This document shows, one piece after another, positions 1 through 5,071 of a stretch of 10,977 nt of DNA. The stretch spans positions 1 through 10,977 of the forward strand of contig JBEVIU010000003.1 of assembly GCA_040510575.1 (NCBI GenBank), written 5' to 3'. A model generated the notes under the pieces. That model was not told the origin of the DNA, did no database searches, and was given only the letters and a program-made list of their open reading frames with translations. Within the stretch, counting starts at the first letter, position 1, and the number at the start of each line of letters is the position of its first letter. The translations under genes and the position numbers were made by a program. Source of the stretch: DASUMF01 sp040510575 (GTDB taxonomy: Bacteria; Actinomycetota; Acidimicrobiia; IMCC26256; DASPTH01).

Positions 1-1
1 C

Positions 2-1300
2 GCGTTCGAGCACCCGGTGAAGGTCGACTTCCTGGGCGAGAAGGCGTTCCGACGCGCCGCGTCCTCCTGGTACGACGAGATCACCGACAAGGACCGTGAG
101 CTCGCCGCGCTCGACGCGTCGACCCTGCTCGCGCTCGGGCTGGTCACGGAGCCCGTCGACCTGTTGGCGGCCGAAGAGTCGTCCGACGTCGAGGGCACGC
201 TCGGCTTCTACGACGACGAGACCGGCGAGCTCGTCGTGCGCGGCACCGACCTCGGCGACACCGAGGTGCAGCTCACGATCGTGCACGAGCTCACCCATGC
301 GTTGCAGGACCAGCACTTCGACCTCGGCAAGCTCGACTCGCGCACCGAGACGTCGGGCGAGTCGGCGGCGCTCAACTCGCTCATCGAAGGTGACGCGTCG
401 CTCGTCGAGCGCGAGTACCTGTGGTCGTTGCCGCAGCGCGTGCAGGATGCGTACTGGAACGACCTGCCGGGCGACGGCGACGGTCCCGCCGACGACGCGA
501 GCGACGGCGTCCCAGCGGTGGACGGCGCACCCGATCCGACGTGGCCGGTCGTGCTCGACCTGTGGACCGCAGTCGACTACGACCTTGCGCCCAGAGCGCT
601 CGATCTCGTCGTTGCTGCACACGGCCGCCGCGCTCTCGACCAGCTGTTCCGCACGCCGCCGACGTCGGAGGAGCAGATCATCGATCCGGTTGCGCTCGAT
701 CGGGGCGACGTGCCGGTGGTCGTCAAGCTCCCGAGCTTCGTTGCCGGCGAGACGCCGAAGGGTGAGGCGTCGGACTGGGGGGCGTTCTCCTGGTACCTGC
801 TGCTCTCGTCGCGCCTTCCGTGGCGTCAAGCGCTCACCGCAGTCGAGGGGTGGGGCGGCGATCGCTACCGGAGCTACGTACGAGCGGTCGACGGCGCGGA
901 GCAGGCGTGCGTGCGGCTCGCGGTGACCGGCGACACCACGCACGACACGAAGGAGCTCCACCAGGCGATCGTCGACTGGGCCGTGGCGATGCCGCCGGGT
1001 GGTACCGACGTGACGCGGACGGGAGATCGCGTGATTCTCTCCGCATGCGTGACGGACGAGGCGCCGACATCGGGTGACGAAGCGATGGGGACCGCGTACG
1101 ACCGGCTGTGGGAGCGGACCGACCAGCTCGCGTACCTGCTCGACGGCGACGCTCCCGACGAGTGGCGACGGTGCATCTCCGACACCCTCGTCGACGACGT
1201 CGACATCGAGTCCCTGTTGTACGTCGACCGCGACCTCACGAACGCGGAACGTCGCCGGATCGACAGCGCGCTCGACGCCGCGGCCGAAGCCTGCAGCTGA
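2..1300 (+). CDS. HExxH zinc-metallopeptidase-like protein, 5' end outside the window
   Basis: The reading frame is open from base 2 and continues through a GTG at 17, so the gene most likely starts upstream; the residues before the GTG (AFEHPV) look like ordinary coding sequence. A HELTH motif is encoded at 284–298, followed by ALQDQHFDL. About 30 residues later comes an IEGDAS segment with its Glu codon at 386–388. HExxH plus a downstream Glu is the usual zinc-ligand arrangement of gluzincin-type peptidases, so a zinc-dependent peptidase fold is likely; substrate and activity are unknown. Four cysteines in the C-terminal half would fit an exported, disulfide-bonded protein, but the N-terminus that could carry a signal peptide is missing. 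The gene converges on the YajQ gene with only 12 bases between them. The motif is clear, but I do not recognise a named family. Confidence 0.85.
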   Translation, partial: AFEHPVKVDFLGEKAFRRAASSWYDEITDKDRELAALDASTLLALGLVTEPVDLLAAEESSDVEGTLGFYDDETGELVVRGTDLGDTEVQLTIVHELTHALQDQHFDLGKLDSRTETSGESAALNSLIEGDASLVEREYLWSLPQRVQDAYWNDLPGDGDGPADDASDGVPAVDGAPDPTWPVVLDLWTAVDYDLAPRALDLVVAAHGRRALDQLFRTPPTSEEQIIDPVALDRGDVPVVVKLPSFVAGETPKGEASDWGAFSWYLLLSSRLPWRQALTAVEGWGGDRYRSYVRAVDGAEQACVRLAVTGDTTHDTKELHQAIVDWAVAMPPGGTDVTRTGDRVILSACVTDEAPTSGDEAMGTAYDRLWERTDQLAYLLDGDAPDEWRRCISDTLVDDVDIESLLYVDRDLTNAERRRIDSALDAAAEACS

Positions 1301-1312
1301 CCCGAGGGAGCG

Positions 1313-1801
1313 TCAGTCGCGGAAGTTCGTGAACTGCAGCGGGAGCTCGAAGTCGTGCTCGCGCAGCGCGGCGATGGCGGCTTGGAGATCGTCGCGCTTC
1401 TTGCCGCTCACCCGGAGCTGATCGCCCTGCACCTGGTGCTGGACGCCCTTCAGGTTGAGCTCCTTGACGAACTTGCCGATCTCCTTCGCCTTCTCCGTCG
1501 AGATGCCCATGCGCAGCGTGACGGTCTGGCGCACCGCGCCCTTGCTCGCCTCCTCGACCTTGCCGAAGTCGAGCGACTTGAGCGACACCTTGCGGCGCAC
1601 GAGCTTCTCCTCGAGCACCTGGGTGAGTGCCTGGAGCCGCGACTCGCTCTCGGTGGCGAGCTCGATCGTGGTGTCCTTGAGCTCGATGGAGCTCCCCGTG
1701 TTCTTGAAGTCGAAGCGGGTGGTCACCTCGCGCGACGCCTGGTCCACCGCGTTGCGGACCTCCTGCATGTCGAGCTCGGAGACGACGTCGAAGGTGGGCA
1801 T
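1313..1801 (-). CDS. YajQ-family nucleotide-binding protein
   Basis: A 162-residue protein starting MPTFDVVSELDMQEV, matching the YajQ family over its full usual length. Typical segments are TRFDFKNTGSSIEL near residues 28–41, then alternating helices and strands, and a C-terminal LPLQFTNFRD. The family has two intertwined RNA-binding-like domains; members in Xanthomonas and Pseudomonas have been reported to bind cyclic di-GMP, and whether this one does is unknown. The frame is open further upstream to 1903, but that extension runs into the tRNA-Tyr gene and is not conserved-looking. The ATG at 1801 has an AGGAG box (complement of 1807–1811) at normal spacing, so it was chosen. The gene is divergent from tRNA-Tyr and converges on the metallopeptidase-like gene. 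Confidence 0.95.
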   Translation of the reverse strand: MPTFDVVSELDMQEVRNAVDQASREVTTRFDFKNTGSSIELKDTTIELATESESRLQALTQVLEEKLVRRKVSLKSLDFGKVEEASKGAVRQTVTLRMGISTEKAKEIGKFVKELNLKGVQHQVQGDQLRVSGKKRDDLQAAIAALREHDFELPLQFTNFRD

Positions 1802-1862
1802 CTGGGCTCCTGGGATGGGTTGCGAGGGGCGGCATTCCGGAACGAGGCGTCCGCAACCGGCC

Positions 1863-1871
1863 TGATACTCT
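1863..1871 (+). promoter_or_regulatory. Extended -10 promoter element of tRNA-Tyr
   Basis: TGATACTCT fits the extended -10 pattern TGnTAnnnT. It ends 10 bases before the mature tRNA 5' end, so the transcript would have almost no leader. No good -35 box is visible, which extended -10 promoters can lack. Similar TGnTAnnnT elements precede tRNA-Thr and tRNA-Trp in this window. Confidence 0.5.
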
Positions 1872-1881
1872 ACGGCGCCCT

Positions 1882-1962
1882 GGGTCGGTACCCGAGAGGC
1901 CAAAGGGGGCAGCCTGTAAAGCTGCTGGGAGACCTACGTTGGTTCGAATCCAACCCGGCCCA
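1882..1962 (+). tRNA. tRNA-Tyr(GTA)
   Basis: The acceptor stem GGGTCGG (1882–1888) pairs with CCGGCCC (1955–1961), with one G·U pair and discriminator A at 1962. The anticodon stem-loop is GCAGC-CTGTAAA-GCTGC with anticodon GTA at 1916–1918. A long variable arm lies between the anticodon stem and the T arm (1938–1954, loop TTCGAAT), as expected for a class II tyrosine tRNA. The 3' CCA is not encoded (CTC follows), so it must be added by CCA-adding enzyme. The gene appears to be a single transcription unit with its own promoter and terminator. Confidence 0.97.
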
Positions 1963-1965
1963 CTC

Positions 1966-1999
1966 CGCCCGCCCGCTGCTTCAGGCGGGCGTTCACCTT
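1966..1999 (+). terminator. Candidate intrinsic terminator after tRNA-Tyr
   Basis: A perfect 8-bp inverted repeat, CGCCCGCC (1966–1973) and GGCGGGCG (1984–1991), encloses a 10-base loop. It is followed by a modest T/C-rich run (TTCACCTTT). It starts three bases after the tRNA, where a terminator is expected. The weak U-tract lowers confidence. The hairpin could also end transcription of the facing GNAT gene, but on that strand no T-run follows. Confidence 0.55.
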
Positions 2000-2043
2000 T
2001 CACAGTGCAGCAGCCCGAAGTGCAGCAGGTCTGGCGCAGCTCG

Positions 2044-2571
2044 TCAGAGCATTCGCTGCATCTCGATCACGTCGAGCCACTGGCCGAACTTCCGGCCGAC
2101 TTCGCGTTCGATCCCCACGATCTCGTATCCACACGCGGCGTGGAGCGCGATCGAGCCTTCGTTCCCACCTGAGATCCGTGCGATCAGGGTGTGGAACCCG
2201 TGTGCCTCGGCCAGCCTGACGAGCTCGTCGAGCATTCGCCGGCCGATGCCCCGGCGCTGGAACGCGTCGAGGAGGTACACCGAATTCTCGACCGTGCCCG
2301 CATACGCCGGGCGGCTGCGAAAGGGCGACAGGGACCCGAAGCCCACGATCCCGCCCGGCACGTCGGCCGGTGGGTCAGGGCAGACGGCCACGAGCGCCGG
2401 ATGCCCGCCCGAGTGCTCGTCGATCCAGGCCACCTGCTCGTCGAGCGTGCGGGGCACCAGATCGAACAGCGCGGTGGAGTCCGTGACGAAGCGGTTGTAG
2501 ACGGCCCGGATGCCTTCGGCATCGCGTCGTTCCGCGTGACGGATCTCGACGTCGACACCGTGCTCGCTCAC
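2044..2571 (-). CDS. GNAT N-acetyltransferase, phosphinothricin/arsinothricin acetyltransferase-like
   Basis: A 175-residue single-domain GNAT enzyme expected to move an acetyl group from acetyl-CoA to an amine. Hallmarks of the phosphinothricin acetyltransferase branch are present: an N-terminal EIRHAERRDAEGI strand-helix, YNRFVTDSTALF near residues 25–36, FRSRPAYAGTVENSVYL at 84–100, the acetyl-CoA loop QRRGIG at 105–110, GGNEGSIALH at 135–144 and VGRKFGQWLDVIEMQR near the C-terminus. Known members detoxify phosphinothricin, methionine sulfone or arsinothricin; the true substrate cannot be read from sequence. The start is GTG at 2571 with no Shine-Dalgarno box. A TACCTT element six bases upstream suggests a leaderless transcript. 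The gene is divergent from tRNA-Thr and stands alone as a transcription unit. Confidence 0.93.
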   Translation of the reverse strand: MSEHGVDVEIRHAERRDAEGIRAVYNRFVTDSTALFDLVPRTLDEQVAWIDEHSGGHPALVAVCPDPPADVPGGIVGFGSLSPFRSRPAYAGTVENSVYLLDAFQRRGIGRRMLDELVRLAEAHGFHTLIARISGGNEGSIALHAACGYEIVGIEREVGRKFGQWLDVIEMQRML

Positions 2572-2577
2572 CGCCGA

Positions 2578-2583
2578 AAGGTA
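2578..2583 (-). promoter_or_regulatory. Candidate -10 box for a leaderless GNAT transcript
   Basis: On the minus strand TACCTT (complement of AAGGTA) ends six bases before the GTG start at 2571. Transcription would therefore begin at or within a base or two of the start codon. No Shine-Dalgarno sequence is present, consistent with leaderless translation, which is common in actinobacteria. No convincing -35 box was found. Confidence 0.35.
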
Positions 2584-2599
2584 GCGCGGGCGCCCTCGT

Positions 2600-2608
2600 T
2601 GCTATCCT
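2600..2608 (+). promoter_or_regulatory. Extended -10 promoter element of the tRNA-Thr operon
   Basis: TGCTATCCT fits TGnTAnnnT and is identical to the element before tRNA-Trp. It lies 32 bases before the mature tRNA-Thr end and could drive tRNA-Thr, tRNA-Met and rpmG together. It sits back to back with the candidate GNAT promoter, so the two units may share one divergent control region. Confidence 0.5.
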
Positions 2609-2640
2609 GATCCGTTCGCCCCCGCCGTCTGGGGGGCTTC

Positions 2641-2713
2641 GCCCCCTTAGCTCAGTTGGCAGAGCACTTCCATGGTAAGGAAGGGGTCTACGGTTCAAGT
2701 CCGTAAGGGGGCT
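2641..2713 (+). tRNA. tRNA-Thr(GGT)
   Basis: The acceptor stem GCCCCCT (2641–2647) pairs with AGGGGGC (2706–2712); the discriminator is T at 2713. The anticodon arm is CTTCC-ATGGTAA-GGAAG with anticodon GGT at 2674–2676, which reads ACC and ACU codons. The T arm is TACGG-TTCAAGT-CCGTA. CCA is not encoded. It is followed after 51 bases by tRNA-Met and then rpmG, an order common in bacteria, so co-transcription is likely. Confidence 0.97.
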
Positions 2714-2764
2714 CGCACGACAGCGAGGCAGCTAGCCAGGAATTGGTTAACCAGTAAGTAGCTA

Positions 2765-2841
2765 GGCGGTGTAGCTCAGTTGGTCAGAGCACGCGGCTCA
2801 TAATCGCGGCGTCGCGGGTTCGAGTCCCGCCACCGCTACCA
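2765..2841 (+). tRNA. Elongator tRNA-Met(CAT), CCA encoded
   Basis: The acceptor stem GGCGGTG (2765–2771) pairs with CACCGCT (2831–2837), the outermost pair being a G·U wobble; the discriminator is A and CCA is encoded at 2839–2841. The anticodon arm is CGCGG-CTCATAA-TCGCG with CAT at 2799–2801. It lacks the three G:C anticodon-stem pairs and the C1/A72 mismatch of initiator tRNA, so an elongator Met tRNA is likeliest. A tRNA-Ile whose C34 becomes lysidine also has a CAT anticodon and cannot be fully excluded. It lies just upstream of rpmG. Confidence 0.93.
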
Positions 2842-2872
2842 ATGGAACAAGAAGTCCGGGAGCAACGAGAAG

Positions 2873-3034
2873 ATGGCAAGCGACAAGCGGGTGAAGGTCA
2901 CGCTGGCGTGCGAAGACTGCAAGCGGCGCAACTACATCACCATGAAGAACAAGACGAACAGCCGCGAGCGCATCGAGATGAAGAAGTACTGCCGTTTCGA
3001 GCGCAAGCACACGCTCCACAAGGAAACCCGCTGA
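2873..3034 (+). CDS. rpmG: Large ribosomal subunit protein bL33
   Basis: This 53-residue frame starts MASDKRVKVTLACEDC and ends HTLHKETR, a full-length bL33 of the large subunit near the E site. CKRRNYIT, KNKTNSRERIEMKKYC and the KHTLHKETR end are characteristic. Zinc-binding bL33 carries two CxxC pairs. Here the first is intact (C13, C16), but the second reads CRFE (C40, E43), so one of the four ligand cysteines is replaced by Glu. The start ATG follows a GGGAGC stretch at acceptable distance. The gene lies 31 bases after tRNA-Met, so processing of a joint tRNA/mRNA transcript is likely. Confidence 0.95.
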   Translation: MASDKRVKVTLACEDCKRRNYITMKNKTNSRERIEMKKYCRFERKHTLHKETR

Positions 3035-3092
3035 ATTTCTCGCCCATGGGCGATGTACCGGCAAGTAACCCGCAAGCATGGGGCGGAGTCTG

Positions 3093-3698
3093 ATGACCAC
3101 GCACGAACTGCCGCGGGAACGAGACGAGCTCGATCACCTGGTGGGCGCTGCCCGCCTCGGTGACCGATCCGCTTTCGACGAGCTGGTCCGCCGGACCTAC
3201 GTCGACACCTACACGCTCGCCTTCCGCCTCACGGCCGACGAGGAAGACGCGCGTGACGTGGTCCAAGAGTCGTACCTGCGAGCCTGGAAGGGTCTCCCGA
3301 ACTTCCGTGGCGACGCGCAGTTCACCACCTGGATGTACCGGATCACGGCCAACACGGCGTACTCCGTGGTCAAGCGCCGGCGTCGCCATCGTGCCGAGCC
3401 GCTCGACGCGATGATCGACGACCCGATCGAGATGCACCCCGATCTCCAGCCCGAGGAAGCCGCCGAGTCCTCCGCGCTGCTCGACCGGCTCGGAGCGGCG
3501 CTCGACGAGCTGCCCCCGAAGTTGCGCGTGCTCGTCGTGTTGAAGGACGTCTACGGCCTGTCGCACGAGGAGATCGCCGAGGAGCTCGGCATCTCGGTCG
3601 CCGCGGCAAAGGTTCGTCTCCACCGCGGCCGTCGCAAGCTTCGTGACCTCCTCTACGAGGACGGCACGCAGGAGCGGGGGTGGGCCCGTGCAGTGTGA
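3093..3698 (+). CDS. ECF-type RNA polymerase sigma factor
   Basis: A 201-residue extracytoplasmic-function sigma factor with the usual two domains. Region 2 spans about residues 17–90, including DEEDARDVVQESYLRAW (49–65; -10 recognition and core binding) and FTTWMYRITANTAY (77–90). Region 4 spans about 128–185, with LPPKLRVLVVLKDVYGLSHEEIAEEL followed by the helix-turn-helix SVAAAKVRLHRGRRKL, which would read the -35 element. An acidic, proline-containing linker joins them. An upstream in-frame ATG at 3078 exists, but the ATG at 3093 has GGCGGAG at good spacing and was chosen. The anti-sigma gene overlaps its 3' end by 11 bases, so the two products are translationally coupled and likely partners. 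Its regulon is unknown. Confidence 0.95.
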   Translation: MTTHELPRERDELDHLVGAARLGDRSAFDELVRRTYVDTYTLAFRLTADEEDARDVVQESYLRAWKGLPNFRGDAQFTTWMYRITANTAYSVVKRRRRHRAEPLDAMIDDPIEMHPDLQPEEAAESSALLDRLGAALDELPPKLRVLVVLKDVYGLSHEEIAEELGISVAAAKVRLHRGRRKLRDLLYEDGTQERGWARAV

Positions 3699-4053
3699 CG
3701 AGGTCGCGCGCCTCCTCCCCGAAGCGGTCGAGAGCTCCCACGCCGTCGACCAGTCGATCCAGCTCCACATCGACACGTGCCTCCGGTGCCAGGCGGAGTT
3801 CGCCCGCTACCGCAAGATGCTCCGTGGCCTGCACATGCTGCGCACGCGCTTCCTCGAGCCCTCGCCGGGTGTCCTCGCGCAGACGCTCGCCGCGATCGAG
3901 GCCGCAGGTGAGCGCGAGGCACGTCACGCGGTGCTCTCGGGTCGCCGCCTCGCGTATGCCGGAGCCATCGGCGGCGCGGCGGTCGCCGCCGGTGCGGCGA
4001 CGGCCGTGATGATCGTCCACCGCTCCCGCCGACGGGTTCCTGTCACCACCTAG
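3688..4053 (+). CDS. Membrane-anchored zinc-type anti-sigma factor
   Basis: A 121-residue protein beginning at GTG inside the sigma-factor gene. The N-terminal part has an HIDTCLRC stretch (H27, C31, C34), the HxxxCxxC core of the ZAS/zf-HC2 anti-sigma domain that binds region 2/4 of ECF sigma factors, plus an extra Cys at position 3. A positively charged stretch (SGRRL) precedes one predicted transmembrane helix at about 88–110, rich in Ala and Gly. Only about ten basic residues follow it, so there is almost no extracellular sensor domain. An RR-type signal may therefore come through another membrane protein or through zinc/thiol chemistry. The frame is open upstream to 3643, but that part is translated from sigma-factor sequence; overlap with the sigma stop and the family N-terminus favour 3688. 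Confidence 0.88.
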   Translation: MQCDEVARLLPEAVESSHAVDQSIQLHIDTCLRCQAEFARYRKMLRGLHMLRTRFLEPSPGVLAQTLAAIEAAGEREARHAVLSGRRLAYAGAIGGAAVAAGAATAVMIVHRSRRRVPVTT

Positions 4054-4079
4054 CCCGGTGTCCCGGCGCTCGCTGGGAA

Positions 4080-4085
4080 TACAGT
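4080..4085 (+). promoter_or_regulatory. Candidate -10 box for a leaderless signal-peptidase transcript
   Basis: TACAGT ends seven bases before the GTG at 4093, where no Shine-Dalgarno sequence is visible. This spacing would place the transcription start on the GTG itself. No clear -35 box was found at 17–18 bases. If real, the signal peptidase gene can be expressed independently of the sigma/anti-sigma pair. Confidence 0.35.
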
Positions 4086-4092
4086 CGACCCC

Positions 4093-4638
4093 GTGGCGGC
4101 GTGGATCGGGGCCCACAGGAAGCACCTCCGGGTCGCGAACGTCGCGCTCGCGATCGTCCTCGGTGTCGTCTGGTTCCAGCTCTACCGCCCCCAGCTCGTC
4201 GGTGGCCCAGCGGGGTACGCGGTGGTCGAGGGCACCTCGATGGACGGCACCCTCTCGGCCGGCGATCTGCTCGTCACGCGCGAGCACGACGAGTACGACG
4301 TGGGTGAGATCGTCGCCTTCTATGCGCCGAGCGGCGTCGCGGTGATCCACCGCATCGTCTCGGGCGATGCCACCACCGGCTACGTCACCCGTGGCGACAA
4401 CCGTGATGAGGCCGATCCCTGGCGGATCTACCCCCGCGATGTCATCGGGAGCGTCGCGGTCCACGTGCCCGTGGTGGGCACGGCTCTGCTCTGGCTCCGA
4501 GAGCCCCCGCTGTTCGCGTGGTTCGTCGGTTCGATCCTGCTGTCGAGCCTCTGGTGGCTCGATCGTCGCCTCGGTCGGCGCCGGGTGCCGCTGCTATCCT
4601 CGATGGTTCGGCCCGACCACCAGGCCGGAGAGCAGTAG
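4093..4638 (+). CDS. S26 signal peptidase of the Ser-His (SipW/archaeal/ER) type
   Basis: A 181-residue membrane protein. An N-terminal transmembrane helix (about 14–31) precedes the box GTSMDGTL with the expected nucleophile S49. VIHRIV places His86 where classical bacterial signal peptidase I has its Lys general base, and TRGDNRDEADPW (99–110) supplies Asp residues D102, D105 and D108. This Ser-His-Asp pattern is that of SipW, archaeal and ER signal peptidases, so it probably cuts signal peptides of a restricted set of exported proteins. A second hydrophobic helix lies at about 138–157, followed by a basic tail. The start is GTG with no Shine-Dalgarno; a -10-like TACAGT lies just upstream. 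The gene follows the anti-sigma gene after 39 bases. Its 3' end contains the tRNA-Trp promoter element. Substrates cannot be told from this window. Confidence 0.88.
   Translation: MAAWIGAHRKHLRVANVALAIVLGVVWFQLYRPQLVGGPAGYAVVEGTSMDGTLSAGDLLVTREHDEYDVGEIVAFYAPSGVAVIHRIVSGDATTGYVTRGDNRDEADPWRIYPRDVIGSVAVHVPVVGTALLWLREPPLFAWFVGSILLSSLWWLDRRLGRRRVPLLSSMVRPDHQAGEQ
4592..4600 (+). promoter_or_regulatory. Extended -10 promoter element of tRNA-Trp
   Basis: TGCTATCCT, identical to the element before tRNA-Thr, lies inside the last codons of the signal peptidase gene, 48 bases before the tRNA. It could supply transcription for tRNA-Trp and the downstream secE-nusG-rplK-rplA genes. Confidence 0.45.
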
Positions 4639-4648
4639 CTCGAGCCGA

Positions 4649-4724
4649 AGGGCACTAGCTCAATTGGTAGAGCACCGGTCTCCAAAACCGGCGGTTGGGG
4701 GTTCGAGTCCCTCGTGCCCTGCCA
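4649..4724 (+). tRNA. tRNA-Trp(CCA), CCA end encoded
   Basis: The acceptor stem AGGGCAC (4649–4655) pairs with GTGCCCT (4714–4720); discriminator G is followed by an encoded CCA at 4722–4724. The anticodon arm is CCGGT-CTCCAAA-ACCGG with anticodon CCA at 4682–4684. The T arm GGGGG-TTCGAGT-CCCTC has one G·U pair. It lies directly before secE, a widely conserved bacterial arrangement. Confidence 0.97.
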
Positions 4725-4761
4725 CGCGTTGGCAGAGCGGCCGACGGGTGCAGGACCAGCA

Positions 4762-4797
4762 ATGAGCACGAACAGGACGGCTGCGCCGTGTCGATGA
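4762..4797 (+). other. Possible 11-codon leader ORF overlapping the secE start
   Basis: ATG at 4762, with an AGGA box about six bases upstream, opens a frame encoding MSTNRTAAPCR. It stops at TGA 4795–4797, overlapping the ATG at 4794 as ATGA. Such overlap is typical of translational coupling. It is very short and could be chance; no homology can be judged. Confidence 0.2.
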
Positions 4798-5069
4798 ACC
4801 GACAGACCAAGCGAATGATGGCGAAGCAAGGGGACCAGAAGCGTCCCGACGCGCGCCAGAAGCAGCCCGCGCCCGCTCAGCGTGAGAAGTCCGGACCTCG
4901 CGAGTACTTCAGCGAGGTCAAGGGCGAGATGCGCAAGGTCGCGTGGCCCACCAAGAAGGAAGTCATCAACTCGACGATCATCGTGCTCATCGCGGTGATC
5001 GTGATGGCGACGCTGATCTTCGGGTTCGACTACGTCTCGTCCAAGTTCGTGCTCTTCCTCTTCGACTGA
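4788..5069 (+). CDS. secE: Preprotein translocase subunit SecE
   Basis: A 93-residue single-span SecE, the clamp subunit of the SecYEG channel in the inner membrane. After a hydrophilic N-terminal part starting with NRQTKRMMAKQG comes the conserved amphipathic helix YFSEVKGEMRKVAWPTKKEV (40–59). A transmembrane helix then runs from about 60 to 79, and a short end follows. The start is uncertain: GTG at 4788 has AGGACGG at good spacing, whereas ATG at 4794 is two codons further on and would give 91 residues. It follows tRNA-Trp and leads into nusG after two bases, so they form one operon. An upstream mini-ORF ends over the ATG at 4794. Confidence 0.95.
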   Translation: MSMNRQTKRMMAKQGDQKRPDARQKQPAPAQREKSGPREYFSEVKGEMRKVAWPTKKEVINSTIIVLIAVIVMATLIFGFDYVSSKFVLFLFD

Positions 5070-5071
5070 TC

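Noticed and set aside
1236..2003. Minus-strand ORF of 255 codons with a GWIRTNVGLPAALQ-like segment
   Set aside because: It is an antisense reading through tRNA-Tyr and an alternate frame of the YajQ gene; this kind of peptide is a well-known spurious translation of tRNA genes.
2004..2028. Two copies of AGTGCAGCAG fifteen bases apart near the GNAT stop codon
   Set aside because: A single short direct repeat pair with no transposon ends or attachment-site context; although next to a tRNA gene, it does not match the tRNA 3' end as an integration site would.
2744..2758. TGGTTAACCA palindrome between tRNA-Thr and tRNA-Met
   Set aside because: Ten bases long and inside a tRNA spacer, where processing structures are expected; no other evidence for a binding site.
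3041..3052. Perfect palindrome CGCCCATGGGCG between rpmG and the sigma factor gene
   Set aside because: It is only 4 bp of stem with a tetraloop if folded and no T-run follows, so neither a terminator nor an operator can be argued beyond chance in GC-rich DNA.
2375..3100. Minus-strand ORFs with PLPYHGSALPTELRG and AGLEPATPRL segments
   Set aside because: They are antisense translations of the tRNA-Thr and tRNA-Met genes, not real proteins.
4428..4829. Minus-strand ORF with a GTRDSNPQPPVLETGALPIEL segment
   Set aside because: It is an antisense translation of tRNA-Trp and of the signal peptidase gene.
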